NCBI GenBank assembly: GCA_015350385.1
Contig: WNKI01000001.1
Span: 1,481,870 to 1,545,869, forward strand
Direction of reading: 5' to 3'
DNA length: 64,000 nt
DNA from: Aculops lycopersici
Lineage: Eukaryota > Arthropoda > Arachnida > Trombidiformes > Eriophyidae
In this document: piece after piece, positions 44,535-56,098 of the stretch
Position numbering within the stretch: position 1 is the stretch's first letter
Layout: each line of letters begins with the position of its first letter
The notes under the pieces: generated by a model
The model's database searches: none
Told to the model about the DNA's origin: nothing
The model's input: the letters and a program-made list of their open reading frames with translations, nothing else
Position numbers and translations under genes: made by a program

Positions 44535-44930
44535 TTATGACTCTTGGCCTGATGCTGTCGTCTCGCTAGATGCGGATTGATGTCGTGGCCCGCTCGATAG
44601 CGAGCTAACTGCTGCCCCACAAGCCGCTAGTGTTCGGCTACACCGAGCACTAGAGTTGCTCAAAATTGAATGTATCAAGGTGAGTCGACTCCTGAGGCTG
44701 GATATTCGATCCGCGTTTGCGCTAATATCGTCGGTTAGCTTCTCGTCTATCTTGATACTATCCAATATTGATATCAGACGGTCGAGTTGCGAGTCCAACT
44801 CGCTTTGGGATTCGCTGACAATCAAAACTTGCTGATCAATATCTGTGATGATCTTCGCAAAAACATCCTTCATCTTGTCCTTCATCTTTACTTGGTCCTG
44901 ATCACTAACAGTTTCGGATCTATTATCCAT
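44535..44930 (-). CDS. SNAPIN: Snapin-like BLOC-1/BORC subunit
   Basis: The product has 131 residues (human Snapin has 136), almost wholly helical in pattern. The resemblance to Snapin covers about residues 37-100: SESQSELDSQLDRLISILDSI, split as SESQSEL then QLDRL, followed by ANADRISSLRSRLTLIHSILSN and SARCSRT. In Snapin the equivalents are an ESQxEL-Q-D-L helix and an R-R-ILQN-R helix. Snapin joins the BLOC-1 and BORC complexes on lysosome-related organelles, and binds SNAP25. The C-terminal 30 residues are Ser-rich and not shared. Another short coiled-coil subunit is possible. The start is 459 bp from the divergent ANKLE2-like start. Confidence 0.65.
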   Translation of the reverse strand: MDNRSETVSDQDQVKMKDKMKDVFAKIITDIDQQVLIVSESQSELDSQLDRLISILDSIKIDEKLTDDISANADRISSLRSRLTLIHSILSNSSARCSRTLAACGAAVSSLSSGPRHQSASSETTASGQES

Positions 44931-45389
44931 CTTGTTGCCTACAATTAATAGGGAGATATTTATAGCATATATATATATCTATATATCTATATATAAACGT
45001 AATACTGTTTTAGTATCTTTGGCAAATATTGCGTTACAATATAAAACTTGGTTGTTTGTTGTTTACTTGCTCAAGCCGAGAGAATCTGATGGATGTTGTG
45101 TGTAGACCCGCGAAAATCGAATGAAGCGCGGCACGCGGCGCCTGCGCGTCTCGTGTTATGATCCGAATCACACACGCACACATACAAACAACAAAATCTT
45201 CAAATACAGAAAGAGAGAGGGAGAGAGAGAAGTTTTCACTGAAAGCAGGAAAGAAGCTGTGAAAAATAAGCTTTTTGTTGCTCTTTCCATCTCTCTATCT
45301 CTCTCTTTGGAGCCGTATTCCCGAGAACCCGAATTGCAATCACAATGTTTGGGTAGGTCAAGGTATATTAAATATCCAGAAGAATTAAA
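44931..45389. promoter_or_regulatory. Divergent promoter between the Snapin-like and ANKLE2-like genes
   Basis: 459 bp with a TA-rich stretch (about 44964-44994), GAGA runs (about 45213-45230) and CT runs (about 45290-45306). A plus-strand frame from 45121 that overlaps the ANKLE2-like start is out of frame with it and low in complexity; I treat it as chance or an upstream ORF. Confidence 0.45.
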
Positions 45390-46151
45390 ATGTCAGCCAA
45401 GAAGGAGCCCAAAGATGACGAACCACTGCCGGGCGAAGCAACAGCAGCCCATAAATATAAGTCACCGGAGCCCAAGGATCTGACAGTATTAAGGCGCAAG
45501 ATTGAGGCTGGTAACTATGATGAGGTGGAGGAGATGATTCAATCTAATCCAAAGTATTTGGTGACAGTCTGCGATTCAGCCGTCTATTTAATGGCTGGAC
45601 CGAAATACAATGCTTGCCATATAGCAGCTCGAGCAAATAGACCAGAGATAATGGCGCTAATATTGGAAACAGTTGGTAATGTTGAGTTCTTGCGCAAGCT
45701 TTATCCGGATCAGCCTGACCAAAATGTTAGAGATCGATTGAACCACTTGCTAGATTCTTACCTGAACACTCCAGATCCGCGCGGCGGCAATACGCCGCTT
45801 CATTTTGCCTGCAAAAAGGGTTATCATCAAGTAGTGAGAGTATTATTAAGTCACGAAAATTTGCATAGGAATCTCAAGGACTCGGCGGGTCGCAAGGCCG
45901 AGGAGACTATCTGCGAGCAGGCAGCTGATAGTGGCGACGCAGGCGAGCTTTTGAAAAAGAAAATCAAGGATATGTTTAAAAGGCCATTGCATTTGCCCTT
46001 GCATCGTGATCAACTAAAAAAGAAACTCATTTTGGAGAGGCGGCGGAGTCAGGCTGGTCTCGATTCAAGTTTTGATATTTCGGCCGACTTCAGTCTTCTC
46101 TCGTTGGGAAGTCCAGCCAAGAGGGATCTCAATGATACGCATAATCTATAA
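45390..46151 (+). CDS. ANKLE2: ANKLE2-like ankyrin protein, short form
   Basis: The product has 253 residues (human ANKLE2 has 938). Residues about 30-195 match the ankyrin core of ANKLE2: LRRKIEAGNYDEVEEMIQSNP, split as LRRKIEAGNY and IQSNPKYL; YNACHIAARANRPEIMALIL; FLRKLYPDQPDQ; LLDSYLNTPDPRGGNTPLHF; ACKKGYHQVVRVLLSHENL; and ETICEQ. The YPD-x-LNTPD-PLHFACK arrangement is specific to this protein. The N-terminal membrane span and LEM domain, and the long C-terminal part including the GIY-YIG-like fold, are absent from this exon. ANKLE2 brings PP2A to BAF (BANF1) and restrains VRK1 when the nuclear envelope re-forms. Either this is a shortened paralogue or only one exon is recognised. An AATAAA-like signal (ATAATAAAG) overlaps the stop. 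Confidence 0.85.
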   Translation: MSAKKEPKDDEPLPGEATAAHKYKSPEPKDLTVLRRKIEAGNYDEVEEMIQSNPKYLVTVCDSAVYLMAGPKYNACHIAARANRPEIMALILETVGNVEFLRKLYPDQPDQNVRDRLNHLLDSYLNTPDPRGGNTPLHFACKKGYHQVVRVLLSHENLHRNLKDSAGRKAEETICEQAADSGDAGELLKKKIKDMFKRPLHLPLHRDQLKKKLILERRRSQAGLDSSFDISADFSLLSLGSPAKRDLNDTHNL

Positions 46152-46387
46152 TAAAGTAAGAAATCTCATGAAAAATTTATCTATTTGTCCAAATATATAA
46201 CAATACATATATCTATATTTAACCTCTGTCTGTGTATATAGCTATATAAACATATCACCTGTTTGCTTGGCCTCACAATAGCATCTTGTTGCATCTAAAT
46301 GCAGGAGATTTGAGTGTAAAATTTTCATTCATCCTTTCACTGTCAATGTGATCTTTCTCCTCCCCTTCTAGACCTCGACATTTTAAG

Positions 46388-49300
46388 CTAGTCTTGGTCG
46401 CTTGGTGCATCTACCTCCTGCTCGTCTTGGTAGTCGTTATCGTCGCTTAGAATGGTTTCTATGGGATTGGACACAGTTAGTGTGGTTAGAGTTGTTGCTG
46501 TTATCGGTGGTTTGGTTTCCTTAGATTTGGCGTCCCAATAGAGAAAGTTGCTCCTCAAATTTGAGGTTTGAGCACAGATTAAAAAGTGTTTGTTGAGCTT
46601 CGTCACTTTGTTCTCATCAATGAGCCAATACTTTGTCTGATTGTACACAGTATCCGGCTCTTCCTGTTCGTTGTCGTCATCTTCAATATTCTGGCTGCGA
46701 TCCTTTGGATCTGGCTTCAATTTCCTCAGCTTGGCCCGTGAGTCAACGCAAGCGCCAGACTCAACCGCCTCTATGTGCTCGTTGGATCTTGGGAAGAAGC
46801 CGGCGGCCGCGTAGGAGTGGCTCAGTGGTCCCACCAGGTGGCTGTGCAGGTGTGCCAATGTAATTTGCGAGTCACGGGATATGTAAGTTTTTTTTTGGAG
46901 TTTGGGTAAAGGTTAGTCGTTTGTCACGCTAACTTAAAATAGCGGCCACTATTTGAAAGCAATTCATCGATCTGAATAAAAACAACAAAAGAGTTGGTCG
47001 GCCCAGTGATCGGCGTCAAATCCATAACCGTTTGGTTGATTGAATAGAAAAACGCAAGGTAGGTTTGTCGGTTTCGCTTGTGAGCCTCGAAAAAATTAAT
47101 TTGATTTGAACCGTAACTAACTCGCCCGCAAGATTAATGATGAGCGCTGATAATGTCGGCTAACTAATATTTATTATTAGCAACCTAAGATAGGTCTATA
47201 ATGAACTCTATACTCACTTTATGAAAGACTTTTGCAACTCGGGCAGGCGCGGGTCGCTTCGGTCCATGTACAATGAGACAGGTAAATTTAGAGCTCTTTC
47301 CTCGTCGCCTTGTTCGTAAAATTCCATTGCAATCCTATCGGTCCACTGACAATGAAGCTGGTGGCCCTTCATCGGACCATTGACATCGGCAAGCTTTATT
47401 ATGATTTCCATGACAAGCAATCGATCACTCTCGCAGAACCAGTCGATATTGTGTCGGCCCACATTGTTGAGCTATTTATTTGTCGATGTGTTTAGATAAA
47501 AGTAGGGCAATTGATTAATATATATTCGGTATTGATATACAAATATATTTGGTCGTAGTGTACATGAGTCTATTTACAGTAGTTAACAAGTGGCAAATGA
47601 GTCAAACTTACCTTTTTGTTAAACGCACTGACGAGCTCATAGTGGCGCATCAAATCGGTGGCCAAAATGAGCTCGATAATCATGAATCTGAATCGTTTAA
47701 ACTAATTGGATGATAGTGATGAGTGTGTTTAGTTTTGGAGGTTGGAGGACATGGGTTTAAGCGGTGAATTGGGTTAGTCTTTTGTCCGCCGGAAGTTGCG
47801 AGTTGCGTGTTGCGAGCAGCTCGAGTCTTTTGGTAGGCACATAAAAATAAAGGGAAAGATGATTACCTCGTCCTTCTCAAGGTTGCAGAGCCAATTAAAA
47901 TTTGGCCCCGAATAGAAGAGCGCCCAAGCGGCAGCCGAGTGATGATTCTCCAAGACCGAGCGGTCATTGTACAGAAGTGCCTGTGGTTGTTGTTGTTTTG
48001 GGTTTACGTTGAGGGATTAAATGGGAGCTCGTTAGTATTGGATTGTCTTGTCTAGAAGTCCACTTGGTTCATGTGAGGTTTATCTAAAGGTAAAATTTGA
48101 TCTCTCACTGCCACGCAATCGCTTCCCTCTCGATCTCAGCTCCAAGACTTGACCCTCTGCACATCTGATGAGTGGATTGAGTTCAATTCTAGAGCCAAGG
48201 ATTAGGTGATGCACTTACCAATGGCGAGTTTGTTGCCACAAGAAAGGAGTTGGTGCGTCCGGGATGCTGGAAGTCGTGCATTGCGGCCGCCGTGTAGAGA
48301 GCCATCACCTCGAGTGCCGTCAAATTAGCGCCCATAATTCCAAATGGCAGTTCCGAGTCGGCGGCCGCAGCCGCCGCCGCCACCACCACGGCCACAATGT
48401 GATTGTGCAACTTGGCCACCAGCTCGTCAGGCGTCAACTGGTCGGCTGCTGGTTGTGGCTGCGGCGGGTTGGTTATCATGGTTTTAGTGGTCGAATGCTG
48501 GTTGTCCTTGGCCGCCGGCGGCGTTTCTGCCATCGTTGTCGCATTGGAAACATCGCAACCACTTGTCGTCTGCAACGTTGTTGCCAAATCACCGTTGTTC
48601 GCCGATGAGGAACTTCCTGCTCCGCCACCGCCAGATAGTTGCTGCCTCATGGCGGCCAACAGAAGTGGCTTGAATTTGCTCAACTCCAAATTGCGCGTCG
48701 ACGATAATAGATTGTCATAGTGTTCAATTAGGTCAAGCGGAACTTGGCAAAAGTTGTCGATTGGTTGCGAGGTTAGGTAATAGACAGCGTGCAGTACGTC
48801 GGCTGCGTGTAGTCGGTTGTGGTCTGTTGTGGGTTCAGTTAGTTTGAGTTGGAATTGGTTGACCGGCCACTCAGTCGGTCGGTGGTTGTTGAGATGCGGC
48901 GATGCGGAGCGAGGCGAGGCAACGACGGGGACGTTATCAGTTGGATGTTATTGTTGTTGTCATCCCGGCCAGGTATGTCGTTCGGTCCAGTTGCGTTTAG
49001 TTTGCGTGGACGTCGTTGTAGTTGCCGGAAGCGGAAGTGCACGAGCAAGATGCGAAAGGTTAGTTTAGCTAACTAGAATTGGCGCCAGCACAAGAAAGGT
49101 GATTATCTTTTCGGCCGGAGGGACTAGACTCAACTAGAGCAGCCTCGACTCAACTCAGTGGAACTTAGGTCGGCAGTTTAGTCCACTTGCTCAAGTAACA
49201 GAAATTGGTCCCAAATTGAATGGAGTGGTTCTCATTCACTATTACTATTACTACCACTACTTACATGGCTTGTGGTGGTAACCTTCCTCGAGGGCGTGGA

Positions 49301-50054
49301 AGAAGTTGAAGAAGGCCTGTTTCGGGATCTTGAAGGCTGCGCGCGTTGGTTGGTTTTGCAGTGTCGTTTAATTTCGTCGGATTCGGGGTCAGGTTTCGAT
49401 CGTCCACGGGGGCGTGGCGAATCGGTAAATTTGAGTCAGGGAGAGAGGCAGGTTAGCTCAGGCTGCTAGTTTGGTTATATGGTTTCATCGAGAAACTGGC
49501 CAGTTGTTGTCAGGTTGCCACTTTGGCTAGTTGTTAGGATTCTCTCCGCCCTTTGAACTAGCTTTTAGAGGAAGAGGTGGCAATAGTAGAGTCATTAGAG
49601 TGGAAAGTCACATGGTCGTCCAACCGAAGTTGGTTAGCTAGGCGAGGAGTTGCAAAAGGCGAAAGCAATTTGGACCCATTAGTAAAGGAGATGCGGAAGT
49701 GACGCAATAAGTTGACACGAATCGGCCAGTTGGCCGACTCTCGGACTCGACAGGTACGTTCCTCAGTTGGACTTGCCACTCTGCCACTCCCTTTAGTGAG
49801 TGAAATTTTCTTAATTTGTCCTCGAACTTCAAGTCTCTTCCGGTTCAATCACATTGCACTACGAATGCCGGCCGACGACTTGATTGAAATGCACAAGCAA
49901 TTGGGCGAGAGGAGAAAATTACCTACGAGAGGTATTCTAACAAATGGCCAACTGGATGCTATTTGGTAGATTCAAATTCTAACCAACCTTTGCATCTGAT
50001 CAGGAAACACACTCGAGACCAAGAACTATTATAAGTATCTACCTGTAAGTGGGT

Positions 50055-50085
<31 letters not shown>

Positions 50086-50711
50086 TATCTACATTAAGCA
50101 GATACTTGAGAATTTTGTCAGGGTTTGTTTGTGTGTTGGTGTACTTACAGTCAAAGAATCCGGAATCGTAAAATATCCTATAGCTCAGCTTGGATAAAAT
50201 TGAGTCACCATAACAATTGGCCAGCTCGAAAATTGGATAATTCCAATTGAATAGACTGGCCAACATTGACTGGCTCGACTCTAGTTCGTCCAAATCGAAT
50301 TCAGTCTTTGGATCGGTGTAATAAAGTCGTTCCTCCGCCTCCAGGTCTTCCTTTTTGTCATGCTCCTTCTCACCGTCGAGGTTTACTCCTCTTGTTGCCG
50401 GTAGCTTGTCTGTAACGCCATGAACTGCATCCTCGAATCCAGTTCCAATGGACTTCCTGTCAACCTCATTAGACCTCTCGCCCACTATGACCACCTGCGA
50501 CCCCATCGACGACGACTGAATTGAGCTCGAGCTCATTAGTTGATTGCGCGCCAATCTACCTGAGGAACTGCCTTTGAAGCCACCACCTGCCGCTGGAAGT
50601 TCAATGTCCTCGCCGGGGCGCACCGCTACCCCTTCCGCTCCAATTTGGTGCTGCTGCTCCTCATCGTCTCGGCCCTGGTCTCCGGTGGCTTTGTTCCCTC
50701 TCTCGTCATCG

Positions 50712-50759
<48 letters not shown>

Positions 50760-53700
50760 CCATCGTCGTCGTCATAAAGCTCGAAATTGTCGTTTTGGTC
50801 TTCGGGTTCCGCGCGGCCGCCTCTAATCTTGTCAGAATCCATTCCTCCTCCATCGACGGCCTCATCGCTGATGCCGCCGTCGTCGTACGATTGACCGGAA
50901 GCTGTGCGCCTAGATGCCAGTGCTCCACCTGAGGATCTGATGGGGTCACTTACAAATCTCGACCTCGAGTCGGAGGTGGAACCGGAAGTGCGGCGGCGCC
51001 GACGGCGGGCCGTGGCGGAGGCACTTGACTCGTCTATTGAGCTTGAAGTGCGCAATTTGCGCAACTCCTGCTTTAGCGTTCGACTGGATGAACTCGACGA
51101 CACAACAATGGGTCTGGTTGGATAGTGATACTGTTGCTGTAGCTGCTGTTGGGTGGGACTCTGGGCTCCACTGCAAGTGGCACTGGCAAAACTGCGTGTC
51201 GTTTCGTCGATCTTGTAGCACTTTTTGTCCTGTTGCAAATTTCGGGATTGTTGCAATTGTTGAAGTTGTTGCTGTTGCTGGTGCAGCTGGACTTGATGGA
51301 TCGCATGCACTGATCGGCGCCGCCGCGTTGCCATTATAAAATTTCCATTTCCTGTATCCAAATCCGCGCCCTGGGCCCAAAGAGCGTGCATCGCCGGATC
51401 CATGGCGGCAGGTTGGAGTTGTTGCAATTGTGGTTGTGGATGCGTTTGTGGTTGCTGTTGTCCGGTTGTCTCTGTGGATGGACCAACAATGCTGATGGAA
51501 CTCGATCGACTAACGTGGGCGCCAGTCTGACTCGATCTCCGGCGGGCCTCACATCCCGACTCCACGATTTTGGGCGGACGCTTGGAGGTGTCCCGATTCT
51601 CCTCTTGCTCCTCTCCTCCCCTCTCGGGTTGTATGAATTTTCCGCTCTCACCTTTGTTTGCATCATGTTTTGTAGAATCTGAGTCACTTGAATCGGAAGA
51701 CGACGACGAGGAATCGTGTCCAGGTTCACCGTTGTCACTTTGCCTAACCTTAGTTTTATTCTTACTCCTCGTCGAACTCTTCATTGCTGATGGTACATTA
51801 ACGCTCACCTGTTTGCGTTTACCTAACGAGTCAACTGGAGACTCCGAGCCAATCACTTGCTGCTCGCTTCCGCTAAGATTGGTCGGCGGGCTTGGCGTGG
51901 CGCCTGGACTCACCTGAGAGCTGGTACTGGTGGTGTTTGTCGTTGCAGGACTTACTGAGCCAACGGTGGTCGCACCCACCTGCTTGGCCGCGGTACCCCG
52001 CACGGCCGCATAGTGTTGTTGCTGGTGCTGGCGGTCGGCAAATTGCGCTTGCTTCCTCTGGACCCCATGGGCCCGGGTTGGCGATGGAGATTGCGGGGCC
52101 GCGGACGCTCGCGCCGCCGCCTTGTTGTCAGCCGAGGGGGCGGAGCTCTTGTTGCCACTTCCCGAGACCGAGTTGCCGCTCGACGATGAGGCGTTTGTTG
52201 CATTACTACCACTACTATTAGCCGCAGCACTAGCACTGGCCGCCGAGCTTGTGGTTGCAACCAAAAGAGCGGTGGCGTTGCTTGTCAGAGTTGAGTAGAG
52301 ATATCTAGCTTGTGCCATTGACTTGTCGTGTGGTCCCGCACCTAGTGGCGCAAAGGGCGATACTATTGGGGGCTGTAGCTCGTTGTTTGTGGTCCTAATT
52401 GGATTAGCTTGATGTTGCAGGCTTGACACGGAGGCTGTCGGCGCCATTTTGGAAGCGGGCTTCAAATTTGCATCGCCACTAGAGCCAGTTGGCCGCTCGC
52501 TTGGCTGCGCCGATTGGCGTTGGTGCCGCTCGGAAGGCTCCGCTCCTTTGGCGCCACTTCTCGTTGGCGCTCCCGCCGCCATTTCCTGTCCCTCGTCGCC
52601 CATCTCAGCGCCGGTATTTCCGTAGTTCCGCGATCGTTCCTCTGATTGGCAGCTTACTTGCCCGAAGCCGGAAGTGGTGGTTGTGTTGTAGTCGGTGGTT
52701 GTTGTTGTTGTTGCTGCTGCTGTTGCACCGGGTGCTTTTGTTACATCTGGAGTTGGTCGCAGGTTGGCGTTGCAGACGAGCTCGTGGTTCGAGCTCAAAG
52801 GCAACAAACCAACACTCATCTGGCTAGCCATAGAGCTTGTCGATGTGCGCCGATCGCCTGCTAAACTCGGCGCCTGGTTCCCTTGCTCTCCACAACTGGC
52901 GCCTCGTATGCAGCTGCCGCCTGTCAATTGTTCAGGTTGAGTGATTTGTTTTTTTCGCGCCCGAGAGCACCACCACCAATGGTGTCGGTCGAGTTGGCAA
53001 GGCAGCCGCGCGAAATAGCCCACGTCGAGTCGGTTCGGTTGGTTTGTGACGCGCATTATTTTGTGTGTTCCATCGCGGGCCATTTAGGTTTGCAAGAAGG
53101 AAGCCGGTGGCAATTCCATCGGTCGTCGCGGTGATCGTCGTCGGCGTATTCGTTGTTCGTAGTCATGTAATGGGATTGGCGAGGAAGGAATAAGAAGTAG
53201 AGGAAGAAAAAGTCGATTGATTAGATTAGGCGCCCGGCTGGTCGTGTCGTTTCACTTCGGGGAGGCGGGAAGTCTTTGCGTTTAGAGAGAGAGACGAGAG
53301 GGAGAGAGACGAGACAAGATTTGGGCGAAAGTCTGTGGCGCTTTCGTGACCCCTGAGCCTTTCTATGGATGCACGTCAATCCTTTTTACTGCACTTTTCC
53401 TTCGCTTTCATCCGAACTTTCTCTTCTATTTAATTCTGCTCGAACTTTTGGGCCACTCACTTTCGGGTCAGCACTGAGCTGTTGCCATTTCACCTGTCCA
53501 TCGGCCACTCAATCTTACGTGCAGAGAGACTAACTTTCGCAGCTAGAATTATTAGCCAACTCGATGGGCCAAATCAATTGGCCCAGCGGCGAGTGTCCAA
53601 GTTGCATAATAATTTTCGAGAGTCCATTGAATCGCAAGCAAATAGAGTTGGTTTGAGATTCAATGGCTGCTGAATGGAAACCGGAAAGCAAGTGGCACGA

Positions 53701-55249
53701 TTTCGCGAGCTAAAGCTAAGCTCGCCAATTCAATTTGAATAACGGAAACGGTCGCCGAGTGTCGAGCTAAAAAACTCTGGTTGCTGAATCGAAAACCGGC
53801 AAGGAAGAGGCGGATTCAGTTCAACTTTGAATAATGACGACTTGTCAATGAGAAATTGAATAAAGTTTCCCTCCAAGTCGATGCGAAGTGGGCTGCAAAA
53901 AACTAAGAGTCGCCCCAGTGACTCTCTCTTAGGGTATGCTCTCTTCTGGTGGCTCTCTAGTATTCAATGCATTCGAGTCATTTCGCAGTGGCAAATTCCA
54001 TTGGCGTATAAACTGCTCTCTCTCTCTCTTCGCTTGACTCGTTATTTTGCCAAGACTTTGGCATCGGGGAAGTGGAAATAAAAGCACTTACCTTTGCTGC
54101 CTGCTACTCCTCTCATCTTGACGGACTCGCGGCTAGCCGAAATGGACTTGAGCTGGTAGGCAGCTGCGCCGCCACTTCCGCTTGAGCCACGCTGCTGCTG
54201 CTGGCTTCCTGTGGCGCCCGGCGAGCTAGAAAGTGGCCTCGACAAGAACCAAGCCTCTGTAGCCTCGGGGGGTCCATCGAGTTCCGCCTCAGCGTCGCGC
54301 TCCTCCCTCTTAGCTCGCTATTGGAGTTTGAATTTGGTCGCAGTGGTTGTTGTTGGTGTTGGAGTTGGCGTGAAGGGTAGTAAATCCCGAGTTGGGGAGC
54401 CGTTGATTGGTTTCGTCCAGTTGGATTGCGTTCGGTGGAGTAGAGTTTAGTTTGGTTCAGTTCAGGTTAGTTGAGTTGGATTGAGTTTGGTTTATTTCAG
54501 TTCAGTTTAGTGGTCCAATTCCATCCGATTGACCGAGGGACCAGTTCGTCGGAAATCGTAGTCGTCGGCGGACTCAATTAGTACCTTGCTCTAGATTCGA
54601 GAGCTGAGAGCCGGAGTTCGAGTTCGAGACAAAGGTAAAAGTAAAAGCGAACGCGAGGACTGGTAGTGGAGGACTCATTCTCGGGACTTATATGTGATTC
54701 AAAGAATAGGGAATAAGGAATAGAGAGGAGGTAATAGTCTTTACTTACACGATCGCGTTGACGTAGGATGTGCTCCAAGTTGGTGGATAATAGCAGATTT
54801 GGCGTTGAGTAGCGCATCTGATTGGCTCCTCGTGCTTCCGGTACCGACTGACCGTTGGAGTCAGTCTCGGAAGCGCCCATCAGGTTGGCAACATTCAAAC
54901 CGCCGCCAGTCCCCGATCCCGATGCTGAGAGTAAAAGTCGTTCGGTTTGTTCTAGACGCAAGCGAATCGAGGCAAGCAGTTGACGCTCCTCCGAACCAAA
55001 GCCAGCGACACCAGCAGGTGGTTGTTGTTGTTGTTGCTCCGAGTTCCGGTTTTGGTCTCTAGTTCCGGAAGTGGAAACTAATAGCGACCCTTGGATTCGC
55101 TCGAGTCGATCGAGCAATTGAGCCAATTGACCGCCTAGATTCTCCTTCGCCTCCTGCTCGTTGTCAACCTGTTTTGTTGGCATGTTAGTGTATCCCGGGT
55201 GGGCGTGGTCAGAGTTTGTCGGGTTAGTATCCATATTTTTTCTTTCCAT
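46388..55249 (-). CDS. PDE3: PDE3-type cAMP/cGMP phosphodiesterase, nine exons
   Basis: Exons, all GT-AG with matching phase: 55249-54749, 54200-54092, 52920-50149, 49336-49265, 48823-48219, 47980-47867, 47701-47612, 47471-47218, 46841-46388. They sum to 1656 residues (human PDE3A has 1141). The catalytic domain is about 1105-1520: WNYPIFEL, FKIPKQAFFNFFHALEEGY, HNRLHAADVLHAVYYLTSQP, MHDFQHPGRTNSFLVATN, YNDRSVLENHHSAAAW, FRFMIIELILATDL, SDRLLVMEIIIKLADVNGP, QWTDRIAMEFYEQGDEE and LQKSFINHLVGPLSHSY. All metal-binding His/Asp and the purine-binding Gln (LQKSF) are present. The segment between the first two histidine motifs carries the PDE3-specific insert. The N-terminal 1100 residues are disordered, with Gln runs, RRRRS/RRRRTS kinase-type sites and an Asp run (about 925-950). 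The catalytic exons are certain. The first two exons, and the acceptor of the second, are tentative; an alternative start is ATG 53083. Confidence 0.93.
48219..48823 (-). other. PDE3 exon carrying a roughly 135-residue catalytic insert
   Basis: This exon runs from the first histidine motif (HNRLHAADVLHAV) to the second (MHDFQHPGRTN). Human PDE3A has a hallmark insert of 44 residues between them. Here the corresponding stretch is about 135 residues, including Gly/Ser runs (GGGGAGSSSS), a Thr/Ser/Pro/Gln-rich part and an alanine run (VVVAAAAAAA). The reading frame stays open and both borders splice in phase. Confidence 0.85.
50061..50085. repeat. GT dinucleotide microsatellite in a PDE3 intron
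   Basis: About 12 TG units, 64 bases from the donor side of the large PDE3 exon, in the intron 49337-50148. Confidence 0.9.
53565..53585. repeat. Hairpin TGGGCCAA / TTGGCCCA in a PDE3 intron
   Basis: TGGGCCAA (53565-53572) and TTGGCCCA (53578-53585) are perfectly complementary around ATCAA. The same TGGGCCAA unit occurs in the palindrome at 15764-15776. Confidence 0.75.
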
Positions 55250-55503
55250 AATTCCAAGCCAGTCGATTAGCTCTCCCGTCCTCTCGACTAAAGAGTTGCA
55301 GCAAAAACAGAAGTCGCAACTACTTTGGCAAGCTCTTTGGTTGATGGTGGGGCAAATATTTTATGCTAGATAGTCTGTGGTGTGTCGAGCCACCACAAGA
55401 ATGGGCTAATTTGAAGCTGGCCAAGCGAAGAGGACTAAGTTGCAGAAGTTTGCAGGGTTACGCGCATCTTAGGTTGCATGTCAGCGGGTGCGTTTTGGAC
55501 CAA

Positions 55504-55524
55504 CTGGCAAGCTAGCTTGGCAAG
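55504..55524. repeat. TGGCAAGCTAGCTTGGCAAGC motif copy
   Basis: CTGGCAAGCTAGCTTGG at 55504-55520, followed by CAAG, is a near-complete copy of the 20-bp palindrome at 31209-31228. Other copies lie at 30425-30437, 34978-34991, 55891-55903 and 58325-58338, with shorter ones at 38775-38785, 56214-56225 and 56670-56679. Confidence 0.85.
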
Positions 55525-56077
55525 CGGATTTCCGCCTACGTTCAGCCTAGTCGCTTATAGTGGATCTCGAGCGATTGAGTTGCATTTAGTTGCCTCTATC
55601 TCCTACTCCAACTCGTGCATTCTGAAGCACAGGTACTAGCTTTCAGTCACCCAGAGACGGTGTAAGTAGTTGGTAAGCTCAACTAACTGTCTAGTCTCGT
55701 TGAAGTCGAGCGAAATTTTGCGTGCCTCTCTTCCTCCAGGTTGAATCTACGAAGCAAGTGGGATAGTGAGTTGACTCGCTTTAGCCAACACAGCAACAAA
55801 GTGGACCGACTGGGGGAGGGCTCAGTGGTTTAAGTTGCGAGGGTAGAAGTTGGATGGTGAAGTGGTTGCTTCTACCGCTATTCATCCAGTTAGCTAGCTT
55901 GCCGACGAATCCGAAGCAAGCTGACGTCGCTAGCTCGCGGCCTGCAATTTAATTGGCAGCTGTCCAACTGGGAAGCTGGCTCAGGTTGTTGGAAGAATAT
56001 GTTGAAGCTACTGGCACTGCAGGTGCCGTCGCCGCCGCTTCCGCGAATGCCACTACAGCTGCTGCTCACTTTTGCTA

Positions 56078-56098
56078 GCTTACCGTGAAACGGTAAGC
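56078..56098. repeat. Hairpin with 9-bp perfect arms and 3-nt loop
   Basis: GCTTACCGT (56078-56086) and ACGGTAAGC (56090-56098) are exactly complementary around GAA. Confidence 0.85.

Noticed and set aside
50039..50148. Extension of the large PDE3 exon through the GT repeat to a stop at 50039
   Set aside because: The conserved catalytic sequence breaks at a consensus donor (gtaagt at 50148-50143) and continues in phase at 49336 with FKIPKQAFF, as in PDE3 proteins.
50544..50932. Plus-strand frames with Ser and Val runs opposite PDE3
   Set aside because: They are shadows of the GAC (Asp) tract of the PDE3 exon on the minus strand.
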